Origin: an uncultured Pelagibacteraceae bacterium
GTDB taxonomy: Bacteria > Pseudomonadota > Alphaproteobacteria > Pelagibacterales > Pelagibacteraceae
Reading direction: 5' to 3'
Assembly: GCA_902560815.1 (NCBI GenBank)
Contig: CACENP010000007.1
Location: 1 to 64,000 of the forward strand
Length of the DNA: 64,000 nt
Under the pieces are notes generated by a model. That model saw only the letters and a program-made list of their open reading frames with translations, ran no database searches and was not told the origin of the DNA. Shown here in pieces: positions 33,121-41,157 of this stretch (its first letter is position 1; each line of letters begins with the position of its first letter). Made by a program: the position numbers and the translations under genes.

Positions 33121-35811
33121 ATGATAAAAAGAGATCTCTATTATGAACGTATACCTACAAAATCTTTGAGGGATGATGTTAGATACTTGGGAAATATTTT
33201 AGGTAGAGTAATAAAAAAACAGGAGGGAGAAAGTTTTTTCAATTTAGTAGAGAGAATAAGATTGCTATCAAAAGCTAATATTAAAAACAAAAATAACAAA
33301 AATAGATTTAATAAAATTACTTCAGAAATTCAAAGACTTAAACCGATTAAAATATTTAAATTAGCAAGAGCATTTAATCATTTTATGAATTTTATTAATC
33401 TTAGTGAATCCATAGATGCCTCTAGAAAATTAGAAGAATTCGAAAATTCTAACTTAAAAGATAAGCACAATAATATTTTCATTGAGGAAATTTTTGAAAA
33501 GCTTTTTAAAAACAAAAAAATTAAACCTCAAAAAATTTATAATATTGCAAAAAATCTTCAAATTGGAATAGTTCTTACAGCTCATCCAACTGAAGTTAAA
33601 AGAAGAACTTTAATACAAAAATACCATAAAATAACCGAGATAATGGATCAAAGAAATCTTTTGAAGGACAAACCATCAAGATTAAAAATTTTAGATAAAA
33701 AACTTTATGATGAGTTTACAATTATTTGGAATACTGATGATTTAAAAAGATTTAAACCGACACCTTCTGAGGAAGCAAGGTGGGGATTAGCAGTAATTGA
33801 AGACAGCCTTTGGGAAACAATTCCAAAAGTTTATAGAAGATTAAATGCTATTTTTGTAAAACATATGGGAAAAGGTTTGCCTAAAAATTTTAATCCAATT
33901 GAATTTGGATCTTGGATGGGAGGAGATAGAGATGGCAATCCAAATGTAACAGCAACTATCACCAAAGAAGTAATACTTTTATCAAGATGGGAAGCAGCAA
34001 AACTTTATGAAAAAGAATTAACAAAATTAATTAGAGGACTTTCAATGGAAAAATGTTCAAAAAGAATTCTAAAAACTACTGGAAAAACTTTTGAACCTTA
34101 TAGAGTTTATTTAAGACCATTAAGAGATCAAATAAGAAAGACACATAGATTAATAGAAAGACATTTAGTAGCAAAAAAACCATTAGATCAAAAAAAGCTT
34201 TTATCTTCTAAAGAAGAAATTCTAAAACCTTTAAGGGTTGTAAGAGAATCATTAGAACAAAACCAAAGTGAAAATATTGCGAGTAGTGATTTGCTTGATT
34301 TAATGAGGCGAGCCAAATGTTTCGGTATAAACCTTGCAAAATTAGACATTAGACAAGAATCATCAAGACATTCGCAGCTATTGGCAGAATATGTAAAGAA
34401 AAAAAATAACTCTAATTATTTAAATTGGGATGAAAATAAAAAAATTAAATATTTGATAAATGAAATAAAAAAAAATAGAAAAAGTTTCAAAAATTTTAAT
34501 TTTAAAAATAAAGAAAATACTGAAGTTTGGTCAACTTTTAAAATTTTAGCTGATGAACCATCAGAATGTTTAGGCGCTTATGTAATATCAATGACTTCAG
34601 CAGCCTCAGATGTATTAGAAGTTTATCTAATGCAAATGCAAGCAAATATTAAAAATAAATTACGAGTAGTTCCACTTTTTGAAACTTTGCAAGATTTAAA
34701 AAATGCAAAATCTATTATGGAAAAACTTTTTTCATTAAGTTGGTACAGAAAATTAATCAAAAACAAACAAGAAATTATGATTGGTTATTCTGATTCAAGC
34801 AAAGATGCAGGAAAATTATCTGCAAGCTGGCATCAATACAAACTTCAAGAAGAAGTTTTAATTATCGCCAAAAAATATAAAATTGATCTTACTTTTTTCC
34901 ATGGCAGAGGTGGTTCAGCCGGAAGAGGTGGGGGACCAATTCAAGCAACGATGAGATCTCAACCCCCAAATTCTGTATATGGTCGTATTAGAATTACTGA
35001 CCAAGGAGAAATGATCCAACAAAAATATGGTTATGAACCTTTAGCGAAATATAATTTATGTAGTTATATAGGATCTGTAATGCAGGCTACTTTAAATCCA
35101 CCCCCACATCCCAAAGATAGTTGGAGAAAATTAATAGAAGAAATGACGAAAGTTTCTACTTTAGCTTATAGAAAAAACATAAACGAAAATTCAGATTTTA
35201 TAAGATATTTTAAAACTGTTACACCTCACTTAGCTCTTGGGAAATTATCAATAGGATCGCGACCTTCTAAAAGAAAAAATGTAGATAATATTCAAAGCTT
35301 AAGAGCAATACCATGGGTATTTGCTTGGACACAAATAAGATTAATGTTGCCAGCATGGTTGGGAACTGGTGATGCATTAAAATATTCTTCAGTTAAAAAT
35401 CAAAAAACTATTCTTACAGATATGGAAAAAAATTGGCCATTTTTTAATTCGACGATGGATATTTTAGATATGGTTATTTCAAAAGTTGATCCAGAAATAT
35501 CGGAAGTTTACGAAAATAGTCTTGCAGATAAAAAGTTAAGAGAAGTGGGAGACAAACTTAGATCTGAGTTTGCTATAATTAAAAAATTAAATAGATATAT
35601 AACTCCAAGAGAAATAATTAATCAAAGAAAAAAATTTAGAACAACGGTCCTAGTTAGAAATATTTATTCTGAGGTTTTAAATATACTACAAGCTGTAGTT
35701 ATGAATAAAATGTCAAAGAAAAAAATAAAATCTAACGATAAGAAATACCTTAATGATGCAATGATGACATCAATAGCAGGAATATCTGCAGCAATGAAAA
35801 ATACTGGTTAA
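33121..35811 (+). CDS. ppc: Phosphoenolpyruvate carboxylase
   Basis: An 896-residue carboxylase that forms oxaloacetate from PEP and bicarbonate. The catalytic blocks are VLTAHPTEVKRRTL near 151-164, SWMGGDRDGNPNVTATITKEV near 264-284, GYSDSSKDAGKLSASW near 558, TFFHGRGGSAGRGGGP near 595 and the C-terminal TVLVRNIYSEVLNILQ region. Length equals bacterial Ppc. It follows mcl-mtkAB in the order known from serine-cycle methylotrophs and can also serve general anaplerosis. Its stop overlaps that of the convergent MarR-like gene by four bases. Confidence 0.96.
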   Translation: MIKRDLYYERIPTKSLRDDVRYLGNILGRVIKKQEGESFFNLVERIRLLSKANIKNKNNKNRFNKITSEIQRLKPIKIFKLARAFNHFMNFINLSESIDASRKLEEFENSNLKDKHNNIFIEEIFEKLFKNKKIKPQKIYNIAKNLQIGIVLTAHPTEVKRRTLIQKYHKITEIMDQRNLLKDKPSRLKILDKKLYDEFTIIWNTDDLKRFKPTPSEEARWGLAVIEDSLWETIPKVYRRLNAIFVKHMGKGLPKNFNPIEFGSWMGGDRDGNPNVTATITKEVILLSRWEAAKLYEKELTKLIRGLSMEKCSKRILKTTGKTFEPYRVYLRPLRDQIRKTHRLIERHLVAKKPLDQKKLLSSKEEILKPLRVVRESLEQNQSENIASSDLLDLMRRAKCFGINLAKLDIRQESSRHSQLLAEYVKKKNNSNYLNWDENKKIKYLINEIKKNRKSFKNFNFKNKENTEVWSTFKILADEPSECLGAYVISMTSAASDVLEVYLMQMQANIKNKLRVVPLFETLQDLKNAKSIMEKLFSLSWYRKLIKNKQEIMIGYSDSSKDAGKLSASWHQYKLQEEVLIIAKKYKIDLTFFHGRGGSAGRGGGPIQATMRSQPPNSVYGRIRITDQGEMIQQKYGYEPLAKYNLCSYIGSVMQATLNPPPHPKDSWRKLIEEMTKVSTLAYRKNINENSDFIRYFKTVTPHLALGKLSIGSRPSKRKNVDNIQSLRAIPWVFAWTQIRLMLPAWLGTGDALKYSSVKNQKTILTDMEKNWPFFNSTMDILDMVISKVDPEISEVYENSLADKKLREVGDKLRSEFAIIKKLNRYITPREIINQRKKFRTTVLVRNIYSEVLNILQAVVMNKMSKKKIKSNDKKYLNDAMMTSIAGISAAMKNTG

Positions 35812-36155
35812 AGCGATATTTCTCTTAGCCTTTTAAGATAATTTTCAAATTCTTCTACAAAACTCTCAGTTGGTTTAATATTTTTTTTTCTTTGATCGTC
35901 TGTTGCTTTTTCTAAATAAAAAAAACCTTTTTCACATGCTTCATTAATAATTAATGCAGATTTTGGTCTAGAAGTTTTAAATAGTTTTGTTTTTAATTCC
36001 TCAACAGTAATTGGTAAGTTTTGTTTATGGTATGACATAATTAAAAGCATCATATGATAGTGCGAAGGTGATTTTCTAAAAAAATAATTACTTGAACGAT
36101 GTGATTGTTTCATCTGTTCTTCCCAAAAATCTAATAAATTTTTTGTACTTTTCAT
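35808..36155 (-). CDS. Small winged-helix (MarR-like) candidate regulator
   Basis: A 115-residue soluble basic protein. The segment SPSHYHMMLLIMSYHKQNLPITVEELKTKLFKTSRPKSALIINEACEKGFFYLEKATDDQRKKNIKPT reads like a winged helix-turn-helix: a helix, a recognition helix beginning near KTSRPKSALI, and a beta wing with the DDQRKK turn typical of MarR proteins. The dimerisation helices are short. It lies six bases downstream of tdm on the same strand, so it is probably co-transcribed with TMAO demethylase, and it is the only candidate DNA-binding regulator in the window. DNA binding is inferred. Confidence 0.65.
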   Translation of the reverse strand: MKSTKNLLDFWEEQMKQSHRSSNYFFRKSPSHYHMMLLIMSYHKQNLPITVEELKTKLFKTSRPKSALIINEACEKGFFYLEKATDDQRKKNIKPTESFVEEFENYLKRLREISL

Positions 36156-36161
36156 AATTAT

Positions 36162-38501
36162 TTAAGACCTTACTCTAGATTTAGTTGGATCGTAATGAGG
36201 AAAAGGAACTATTTTTGCAGGAATTCTTTTTTGATGTCCATCTATTTTCCCAACTTCAACTTCAGTTTCTAATTCTGAATGACCAATATCTATTCTACAT
36301 AGCGCAATATTTTTATTTAAAGTTGGAGAGATACATCCACTAGTTATTACACCAACTTGAGATCTACCAATATGAACACAATCCCCATGATTTGCTTTTT
36401 CTTTTCCAGTAAGTTCAAGACCTACCAGTTTTTTTTGAGGATTTTCTTTTCTTTTAATTAAACTTTCTTTACCAATAAAATCATCTGTTTTAGTTTTTAG
36501 CGGAACTGTAAAACCTACACCAGCTTCAAATGGATCGACTTGACCATCAAATTCATTTCCAAATAATATTAATCCTGCTTCTATCCTTAGTAAATCTAGT
36601 GCACCAAATCCAGCAGGTATAATCCCCTCATCTTTTCCAGCTTCCATAACTTTATCCCATACTTTAGGAGCATCAGATGGATGACACCAAATCTCATAAC
36701 CTAGCTCTCCTGTGTAGCCAGTTCTCGAAACAATTAAAGGAATACCATTAAGATCTTCAACTCTACAAATTGTAAATCTAAACCACTGCAGTTCAGAAAT
36801 AGTTGGCTGAGTTGGTGGTGTAAAAATAAACTTTTCGAGAATTTTTCTACTATTTGGACCTTGTAAAGAGATGTTATTAATTTGATCTGTTGAATTTTTT
36901 ATTAAAACTTTATAATTTTTTTTCTTTGCCTGCTCTTTTAACCATTCTCCAGCATATTCATCACCACATACCCATCTAAACCCATGATCACTCAATTTTA
37001 ATAATGTTCCATCATCAAACATGAAACCATTTTCATAACACATTGAAGAGTAGACGACTTGACCAACAGAAAGTTTTTTTATATTTCTTGTTAAAGTATA
37101 ATTCATTAACTCTTCAGCATCAGGTCCTAAGATTTCAAACTTTCTTAGTGAAGACAAATCAATAACAACTGATTTTTCTCTACAAGCTGTGTATTCGTTA
37201 ATTACACCATGTTTTGTATAATCATTTGGTAACCAGAAGCCTCTAGCATCAATAAAATTTCTAGTAAGTTTTGAAGTTCTTTCGTAGAAGCCAGTATTCC
37301 TAGTTAATTTTGTTTCTGAGTCTGTTTTCATTCTAAATGCAAAAGATTTTGTAAATTCTTTTTTTTTATCATAAGTTCTAACAAAAATATCAGTTGGATT
37401 CCATGAATTACAAGCATCAATGTCACTTGGGCAAGCTGTTGTTCCACAAGTTAAATCTTTTAGTGCTCTAAATGTTACGTAGTCACCAGGTCTAGCGAAA
37501 GATTCATCTGATAATACTGAATTTAAGCCTCCTGCTGATGTATTAAAAAAAAGGTTTATTGCATGCCAGCCTCTTTTTTTTTGAACTCCAAACTTTTCCA
37601 TAGAGGCATTTAAATTATCAGAGCAATTTGGATGTCCAAAATATCCGGCATCTTCATAATATTTAGATGTACAGGCTAAATTAAAGGTATCATGTTTTCC
37701 CACTGTATCTCTAATTACCTCAACCAAAGGTTCATGATCAGTATCATAAAATTTTGAAAATAATCCTGGCCCAGGAAAAGTACTTGCCATAAAAGTTCTT
37801 GTTGTTTGCCAATCTAAACCTTTTTCAATTCTTTTATCTAATTTTGCTGTATCGAATGCTACAAAATCAGAACATTGCCTTCCAGTTGGTGAAATAACTT
37901 GAATGTAATCACCTTCTTTTACCTGAAAAGAAACTGCTGTTGCTCTATCGATATTTGTCTCACTAAGTGGATCAAACATTGGATCTGGAATTACATGATG
38001 TTCTTTATCTTTTGTAATTTTAGCTCTTTTAATAAAAATAGTTAAATCTGTTGGAGGATTTTGTTCATGAATTAACATTTCAGCACCAGGAGCAGAAAAG
38101 ATACAATAACATTTATCTTTTGATTTTATTTTTACTTTTTCACCCCATCTTGTTTCTTTATCAAAAATAATCGAAGCTTTAGATTTTGAAATATCTAAAT
38201 TTCTTTTTTTTAGTTGTCGAAGTGCTATGAGAGAACTCTCATCTTTTTTTGAAAGTATTTTTTTAATTTCAGAGGCATCCTTATTTTCTTTTAAATTTAA
38301 AATTGCTGGTTCTGATTTTCCTTCCTTGTTGAAAACTGATATCTCACATATCTGATTTCCTTCATTATTTATAATTTCTATTTCATCATCTGGAAGAATT
38401 TGAATACCGGTGAGACCACCACCATTTACTATATATCTTTCAACTCCAGGTGGTAGTACATTTAGTCCCGGTTCTTTTATATTAGCACTTGTATTTAGCA
38501 T
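36162..38501 (-). CDS. tdm: Trimethylamine N-oxide demethylase
   Basis: A 779-residue two-domain enzyme that splits TMAO to dimethylamine and formaldehyde in the cytosol. The N-terminal DUF1989/urea-carboxylase-associated domain holds a zinc site: Cys277 (LACTSK), His290 and Cys293 (GHPNCSDNL) and Cys357 (TACPSD). Their spacing equals that recalled for Methylocella Tdm (Cys263, His276, Cys279, Cys343), and Asp212 (RQCSDF) aligns with its substrate Asp198. The C-terminal half is a GcvT-type folate-binding domain (from about 420: YTACREKSVVIDLSS, SRTGYTGELGYEIW, PFEAGVGFTV). It diverges from tmoX with a shared 101-base promoter region. Confidence 0.95.
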   Translation of the reverse strand: MLNTSANIKEPGLNVLPPGVERYIVNGGGLTGIQILPDDEIEIINNEGNQICEISVFNKEGKSEPAILNLKENKDASEIKKILSKKDESSLIALRQLKKRNLDISKSKASIIFDKETRWGEKVKIKSKDKCYCIFSAPGAEMLIHEQNPPTDLTIFIKRAKITKDKEHHVIPDPMFDPLSETNIDRATAVSFQVKEGDYIQVISPTGRQCSDFVAFDTAKLDKRIEKGLDWQTTRTFMASTFPGPGLFSKFYDTDHEPLVEVIRDTVGKHDTFNLACTSKYYEDAGYFGHPNCSDNLNASMEKFGVQKKRGWHAINLFFNTSAGGLNSVLSDESFARPGDYVTFRALKDLTCGTTACPSDIDACNSWNPTDIFVRTYDKKKEFTKSFAFRMKTDSETKLTRNTGFYERTSKLTRNFIDARGFWLPNDYTKHGVINEYTACREKSVVIDLSSLRKFEILGPDAEELMNYTLTRNIKKLSVGQVVYSSMCYENGFMFDDGTLLKLSDHGFRWVCGDEYAGEWLKEQAKKKNYKVLIKNSTDQINNISLQGPNSRKILEKFIFTPPTQPTISELQWFRFTICRVEDLNGIPLIVSRTGYTGELGYEIWCHPSDAPKVWDKVMEAGKDEGIIPAGFGALDLLRIEAGLILFGNEFDGQVDPFEAGVGFTVPLKTKTDDFIGKESLIKRKENPQKKLVGLELTGKEKANHGDCVHIGRSQVGVITSGCISPTLNKNIALCRIDIGHSELETEVEVGKIDGHQKRIPAKIVPFPHYDPTKSRVRS

Positions 38502-38541
38502 TTTTAAAAGCCTACAACGAACATAATATATCTAACAGTTA

Positions 38542-38570
38542 TTGACTATACATTTAATTAAGCAGATACT
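38542..38570 (+). promoter_or_regulatory. Candidate sigma-70 promoter of tmoX
   Basis: TTGACT (38542-38547) and GATACT (38565-38570) are separated by 17 bases, a good -35/-10 match for an AT-rich genome. It is followed by an AAGGAAAGGGG Shine-Dalgarno and the tmoX ATG at 38603. The promoter lies in the spacer shared with the divergent tdm gene. Confidence 0.5.
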
Positions 38571-38602
38571 AAGCGTACTTAATATTAAGGAAAGGGGAAA
38601 AA

Positions 38603-39550
38603 ATGAGAAAAATAATATCTCTTTTATCTGCTATAGTTATTTCAGTAGTTTCATTTATTGGCATAGCAAATTCTGCAGATAGTAAGAAACCTATCGTTAT
38701 CCCAACACACAATTGGTCAAGTCAAATCGTAATGGCTTACGTAATTGGTGGAATTATGGAAAGCATGGGTAATAACGTTAAATATGTAAACGCTGACTCA
38801 CAAGCAGTTTATGAATCAATTCGAATTGGTGATGTAACTTTATCACACGAAGTTTGGGAATCTGCTTTTGGTAAATCATTTACTACAGCTTTAGATAAAG
38901 GTGGTTTGCTTGACTGGGGTGATCATGAAGCAAGAACTCTTGAGGATATGGGATATCCAAATTGGGTTGCTGAAAAAGGTTTATGCCCAGGTCTACCAGA
39001 CTGGACTGCTTTAAAAAATCCTGATTGTGCAAAAAACTTCACAACACCTGATTCACCAGATGGAAAAGGAAGAATGTTAGAAGGTCCACAAACTTGGCAT
39101 GGTGATTTAATACCACAAAGAGTTGACGCTTTAGGTCTAGGAGATCTTTGGTGGGTTAAATTTGCTGGAAGTGCAGATGCACTTTGGGCAGAATTAGCAG
39201 CAGCTAAAAAAGAAGGAAGAGGAACTATCATCTTTAACTGGACACCAAACTTTACAGATGGTGCTGGTTTTACATTTATAGATTTCCCTCCATACACAGC
39301 TGGTTGTAGACCAGAAGATGGTGGAGACGGTAAATGTGGTTCGCCAGATGGTTATTTGAAAAAAGCAGTTAACGCTGATTTTCCAAAAACTCATCCAGCA
39401 GCAGCTGCAATGTTCAAGAAAATGTCATTCTCTACAAGTCAAATTGGTGCAATGGCAGCTTTAGTTGACGTTGACAAAATGACTCACGAAGATGCAGCTA
39501 AAAAATGGTTAGCTGACAATAAGAGTGTTTGGCAAGCTTTTACTAAATAA
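38603..39550 (+). CDS. tmoX: TMAO-binding periplasmic protein (TmoX-type, OpuAC-like)
   Basis: A 315-residue substrate-binding protein with a Sec signal (MRKIISLLSAIVISVVSFIGIANSA, cleavage near 25). The mature part has the betaine/choline-binding type fold with many Trp that could form an aromatic cage (HNWSSQ, EVWESAFG, PQTWHGD, LWWVKF, FNWTPNF). A four-Cys region (GLCPGL, NPDCAK, AGCRPEDGGDGKCGS) fits disulfides. Divergence from tdm and the OpuA-type ATPase and permease genes downstream identify TmoX. Strong Shine-Dalgarno and promoter; a terminator follows, so it should be made in excess of the membrane parts. Confidence 0.92.
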   Translation: MRKIISLLSAIVISVVSFIGIANSADSKKPIVIPTHNWSSQIVMAYVIGGIMESMGNNVKYVNADSQAVYESIRIGDVTLSHEVWESAFGKSFTTALDKGGLLDWGDHEARTLEDMGYPNWVAEKGLCPGLPDWTALKNPDCAKNFTTPDSPDGKGRMLEGPQTWHGDLIPQRVDALGLGDLWWVKFAGSADALWAELAAAKKEGRGTIIFNWTPNFTDGAGFTFIDFPPYTAGCRPEDGGDGKCGSPDGYLKKAVNADFPKTHPAAAAMFKKMSFSTSQIGAMAALVDVDKMTHEDAAKKWLADNKSVWQAFTK

Positions 39551-39574
39551 AGGTTAAAGTTAATAATTATAAAG

Positions 39575-39607
39575 TCTCCCCCAACAATGTTGGGGGGGAT
39601 TTTTTTA
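39575..39607 (+). terminator. Strong hairpin terminator after tmoX
   Basis: CCCCCAAC-AAT-GTTGGGGG (extra flanking TC/GG pairs) followed by a run of Ts makes a textbook rho-independent terminator 25-30 bases after the tmoX stop, ahead of the rest of the transporter operon. Confidence 0.88.
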
Positions 39608-39651
39608 TTTTAACTTTAGAAAAATGGTTACTTAAAGTTAAATTTATTCTA

Positions 39652-40113
39652 ATGATAAAATATTTTTTTTATATATCGCTTAGCTTACTATTTTTAAATT
39701 CAGCCTATGCAAAAGATGTGGATATCCAAGAGGATATTAATCTTAGTTTTGTATGTGATTTAGAAAAAAAAATACTTAAGAATTCTGAATACAATTATCA
39801 AACTTTTCTAGCCAAAGATTTAGATGATAAGGATTTAGATAAATTCGATATTGAGGCAAAAAAACCAGAAACACTTTTGATTAGTGGATTGTCTTTATTT
39901 CTTTCAGATACAGAAAAATTAAATGTTAAAATAGTAAATAAAGATGTTGTTTTATTTAAAGCAATTGACCAAATAAGAAATTACTCAGAGTCTGGTATTA
40001 TAAATAGAAAATCAGGCGAACTAGTCCATGAAATTACAAGAAATATAAAAAGTGAAAACGCAGAAAAAGATATTTCTTTTTATTCATGCAGAAAAATAGA
40101 CACAAATGTCTGA
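39652..40113 (+). CDS. Exported hypothetical protein between tmoX and tmoW
   Basis: A 153-residue protein with a clear Sec signal (MIKYFFYISLSLLFLNSAYA, cleavage near 20). The mature part is acidic and Lys-rich, with two Cys (FVCDLEKK and FYSCRKID) that could form a disulfide. I recognise no family. It lies about 45 bases after the tmoX terminator and 34 bases before the MORN gene. Codon and base use look like the surrounding genes, so there is no sign of recent transfer. Function unknown. Confidence 0.7.
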   Translation: MIKYFFYISLSLLFLNSAYAKDVDIQEDINLSFVCDLEKKILKNSEYNYQTFLAKDLDDKDLDKFDIEAKKPETLLISGLSLFLSDTEKLNVKIVNKDVVLFKAIDQIRNYSESGIINRKSGELVHEITRNIKSENAEKDISFYSCRKIDTNV

Positions 40114-40147
40114 TTTTTTTTTAATTAATTTTGTGTAAAGTATTGTT

Positions 40148-40525
40148 ATGAAAAAAATTATTATTAGCATAATTTTTAGTTTTTTAATTACATCTGAAGT
40201 TCTATCTCGTAGTACTGGATGTAAGGAGGGAAATTGCGAAAATGGTTATGGTAAGTGGGTTTATACAGATAAAACAACTTATGAAGGTGAGTGGGTAAAC
40301 ACAAAAAAACATGGTCAAGGAACAGAAACTTGGCCTAATGGATATATTTATAAAGGTGAATTTAAAAACAGCGAGTGGAGTGGGCAAGGAACTTTAACTT
40401 TTCCAAATGGCGCAACGTATGTTGGAGAATGGGTTAATGGTTTTATGAACGGGAAAGGAACGTTTACTTGGTCTGATGGTAAGGAAAAGACAGGCACATG
40501 GATTAATGGAAAATTACAAGAATAA
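40148..40525 (+). CDS. Exported MORN-repeat protein
   Basis: A 125-residue protein with a signal peptide (MKKIIISIIFSFLITSEVLS) and at least four MORN-type repeats: GYGKWVYTDKTTYEGEWVN, GQGTETWPNGYIYKGEFKN, GQGTLTFPNGATYVGEWVN and GKGTFTWSDGKEKTGTWIN. MORN repeats fold as beta-hairpin strips that bind proteins or membranes; no catalytic domain is present. Two Cys (GCKEGNCENG) precede the repeats. It is nine bases upstream of the next gene and should be periplasmic. Its place inside the TMAO transporter operon is unexplained. Confidence 0.8.
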   Translation: MKKIIISIIFSFLITSEVLSRSTGCKEGNCENGYGKWVYTDKTTYEGEWVNTKKHGQGTETWPNGYIYKGEFKNSEWSGQGTLTFPNGATYVGEWVNGFMNGKGTFTWSDGKEKTGTWINGKLQE

Positions 40526-40533
40526 TTAAAATA

Positions 40534-41085
40534 ATGATAAAAAATAATTATATAAACAGATTAAAAGAGTTGCCCGAAACAACAAAGCAATTTGCTCGTC
40601 TGCTTATCTTAACACTTATTATAATTTTATCTTTTGGTATTTTAAATATTTATTGGGGAGGAGGAGATGAATTAATTAAAAAAATGAAATTAGAAGAAGA
40701 AAGAATCGCAGAAGAAAAAAAACTTAATGCACTTATATCCCAACTTCCATCAGGTATCCTAGTAACATTTGATGGAACAGATAATTTTAGATTGACTGAT
40801 GAACTATATGAAGCAGTTTGTAATGCAACAAAACTTCTTCCTCAACGTGCTATCATGGCTGCTCATTTTTTAAATTACGAAGCTTACGAACTATATACTA
40901 TCAATGGTAATAAAATTGATGAAACGTATGTTAAATGGGATAAAGAGAAAAATAAATGCTTTGCTGGTTACACTGTAAGTGGTGCAAATGTAGGAGTAAA
41001 TAGAACAGCAAATGTAAGTGGAGAGGTTTTAAGTTTTTTAAGCACCGGTATTGATACAAGAGTTTATTTTATTAAAAATTTTTAA
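40534..41085 (+). CDS. Single-pass membrane protein of unknown function
   Basis: A 183-residue protein with a basic cytoplasmic N-terminus, one membrane helix (FARLLILTLIIILSFGILNIYW, about residues 20-41), a short charged coil (EELIKK..LEEERIAEEKK) and a periplasmic domain with two Cys (AVCNATK, KCFAGYT). I do not recognise the family. It follows the MORN gene by eight bases and is followed by a tiny ORF and tmoW. The three small genes 39652-41085 look like one unit inserted between tmoX and tmoW. Confidence 0.68.
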   Translation: MIKNNYINRLKELPETTKQFARLLILTLIIILSFGILNIYWGGGDELIKKMKLEEERIAEEKKLNALISQLPSGILVTFDGTDNFRLTDELYEAVCNATKLLPQRAIMAAHFLNYEAYELYTINGNKIDETYVKWDKEKNKCFAGYTVSGANVGVNRTANVSGEVLSFLSTGIDTRVYFIKNF

Positions 41086-41091
41086 GGAGAA

Positions 41092-41157
41092 ATGAACAAA
41101 TTATATAGATTTTATTTTATCTTAATTTCGTATAACTTTATTAAAATTTATGTCTGA
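41092..41157 (+). CDS. Putative 21-residue leader peptide overlapping the tmoW start (not in ORF track)
   Basis: A clear Shine-Dalgarno (AAGGAGA) is followed four bases or less later by an ATG at 41092 and a 21-codon hydrophobic/aromatic reading frame (MNKLYRFYFILISYNFIKIYV). It ends at TGA 41155-41157, so the stop overlaps the tmoW start as ATGTCTGA. The tmoW ATG has no Shine-Dalgarno of its own. This layout suggests translational coupling rather than a functional peptide. It could also be a chance ORF or an upstream remnant. Confidence 0.4.
   Translation: MNKLYRFYFILISYNFIKIYV

Noticed and set aside
38923-39297. 124-residue minus-strand ORF opposite tmoX
   Set aside because: Antisense shadow created by the more GC-rich tmoX coding sequence.
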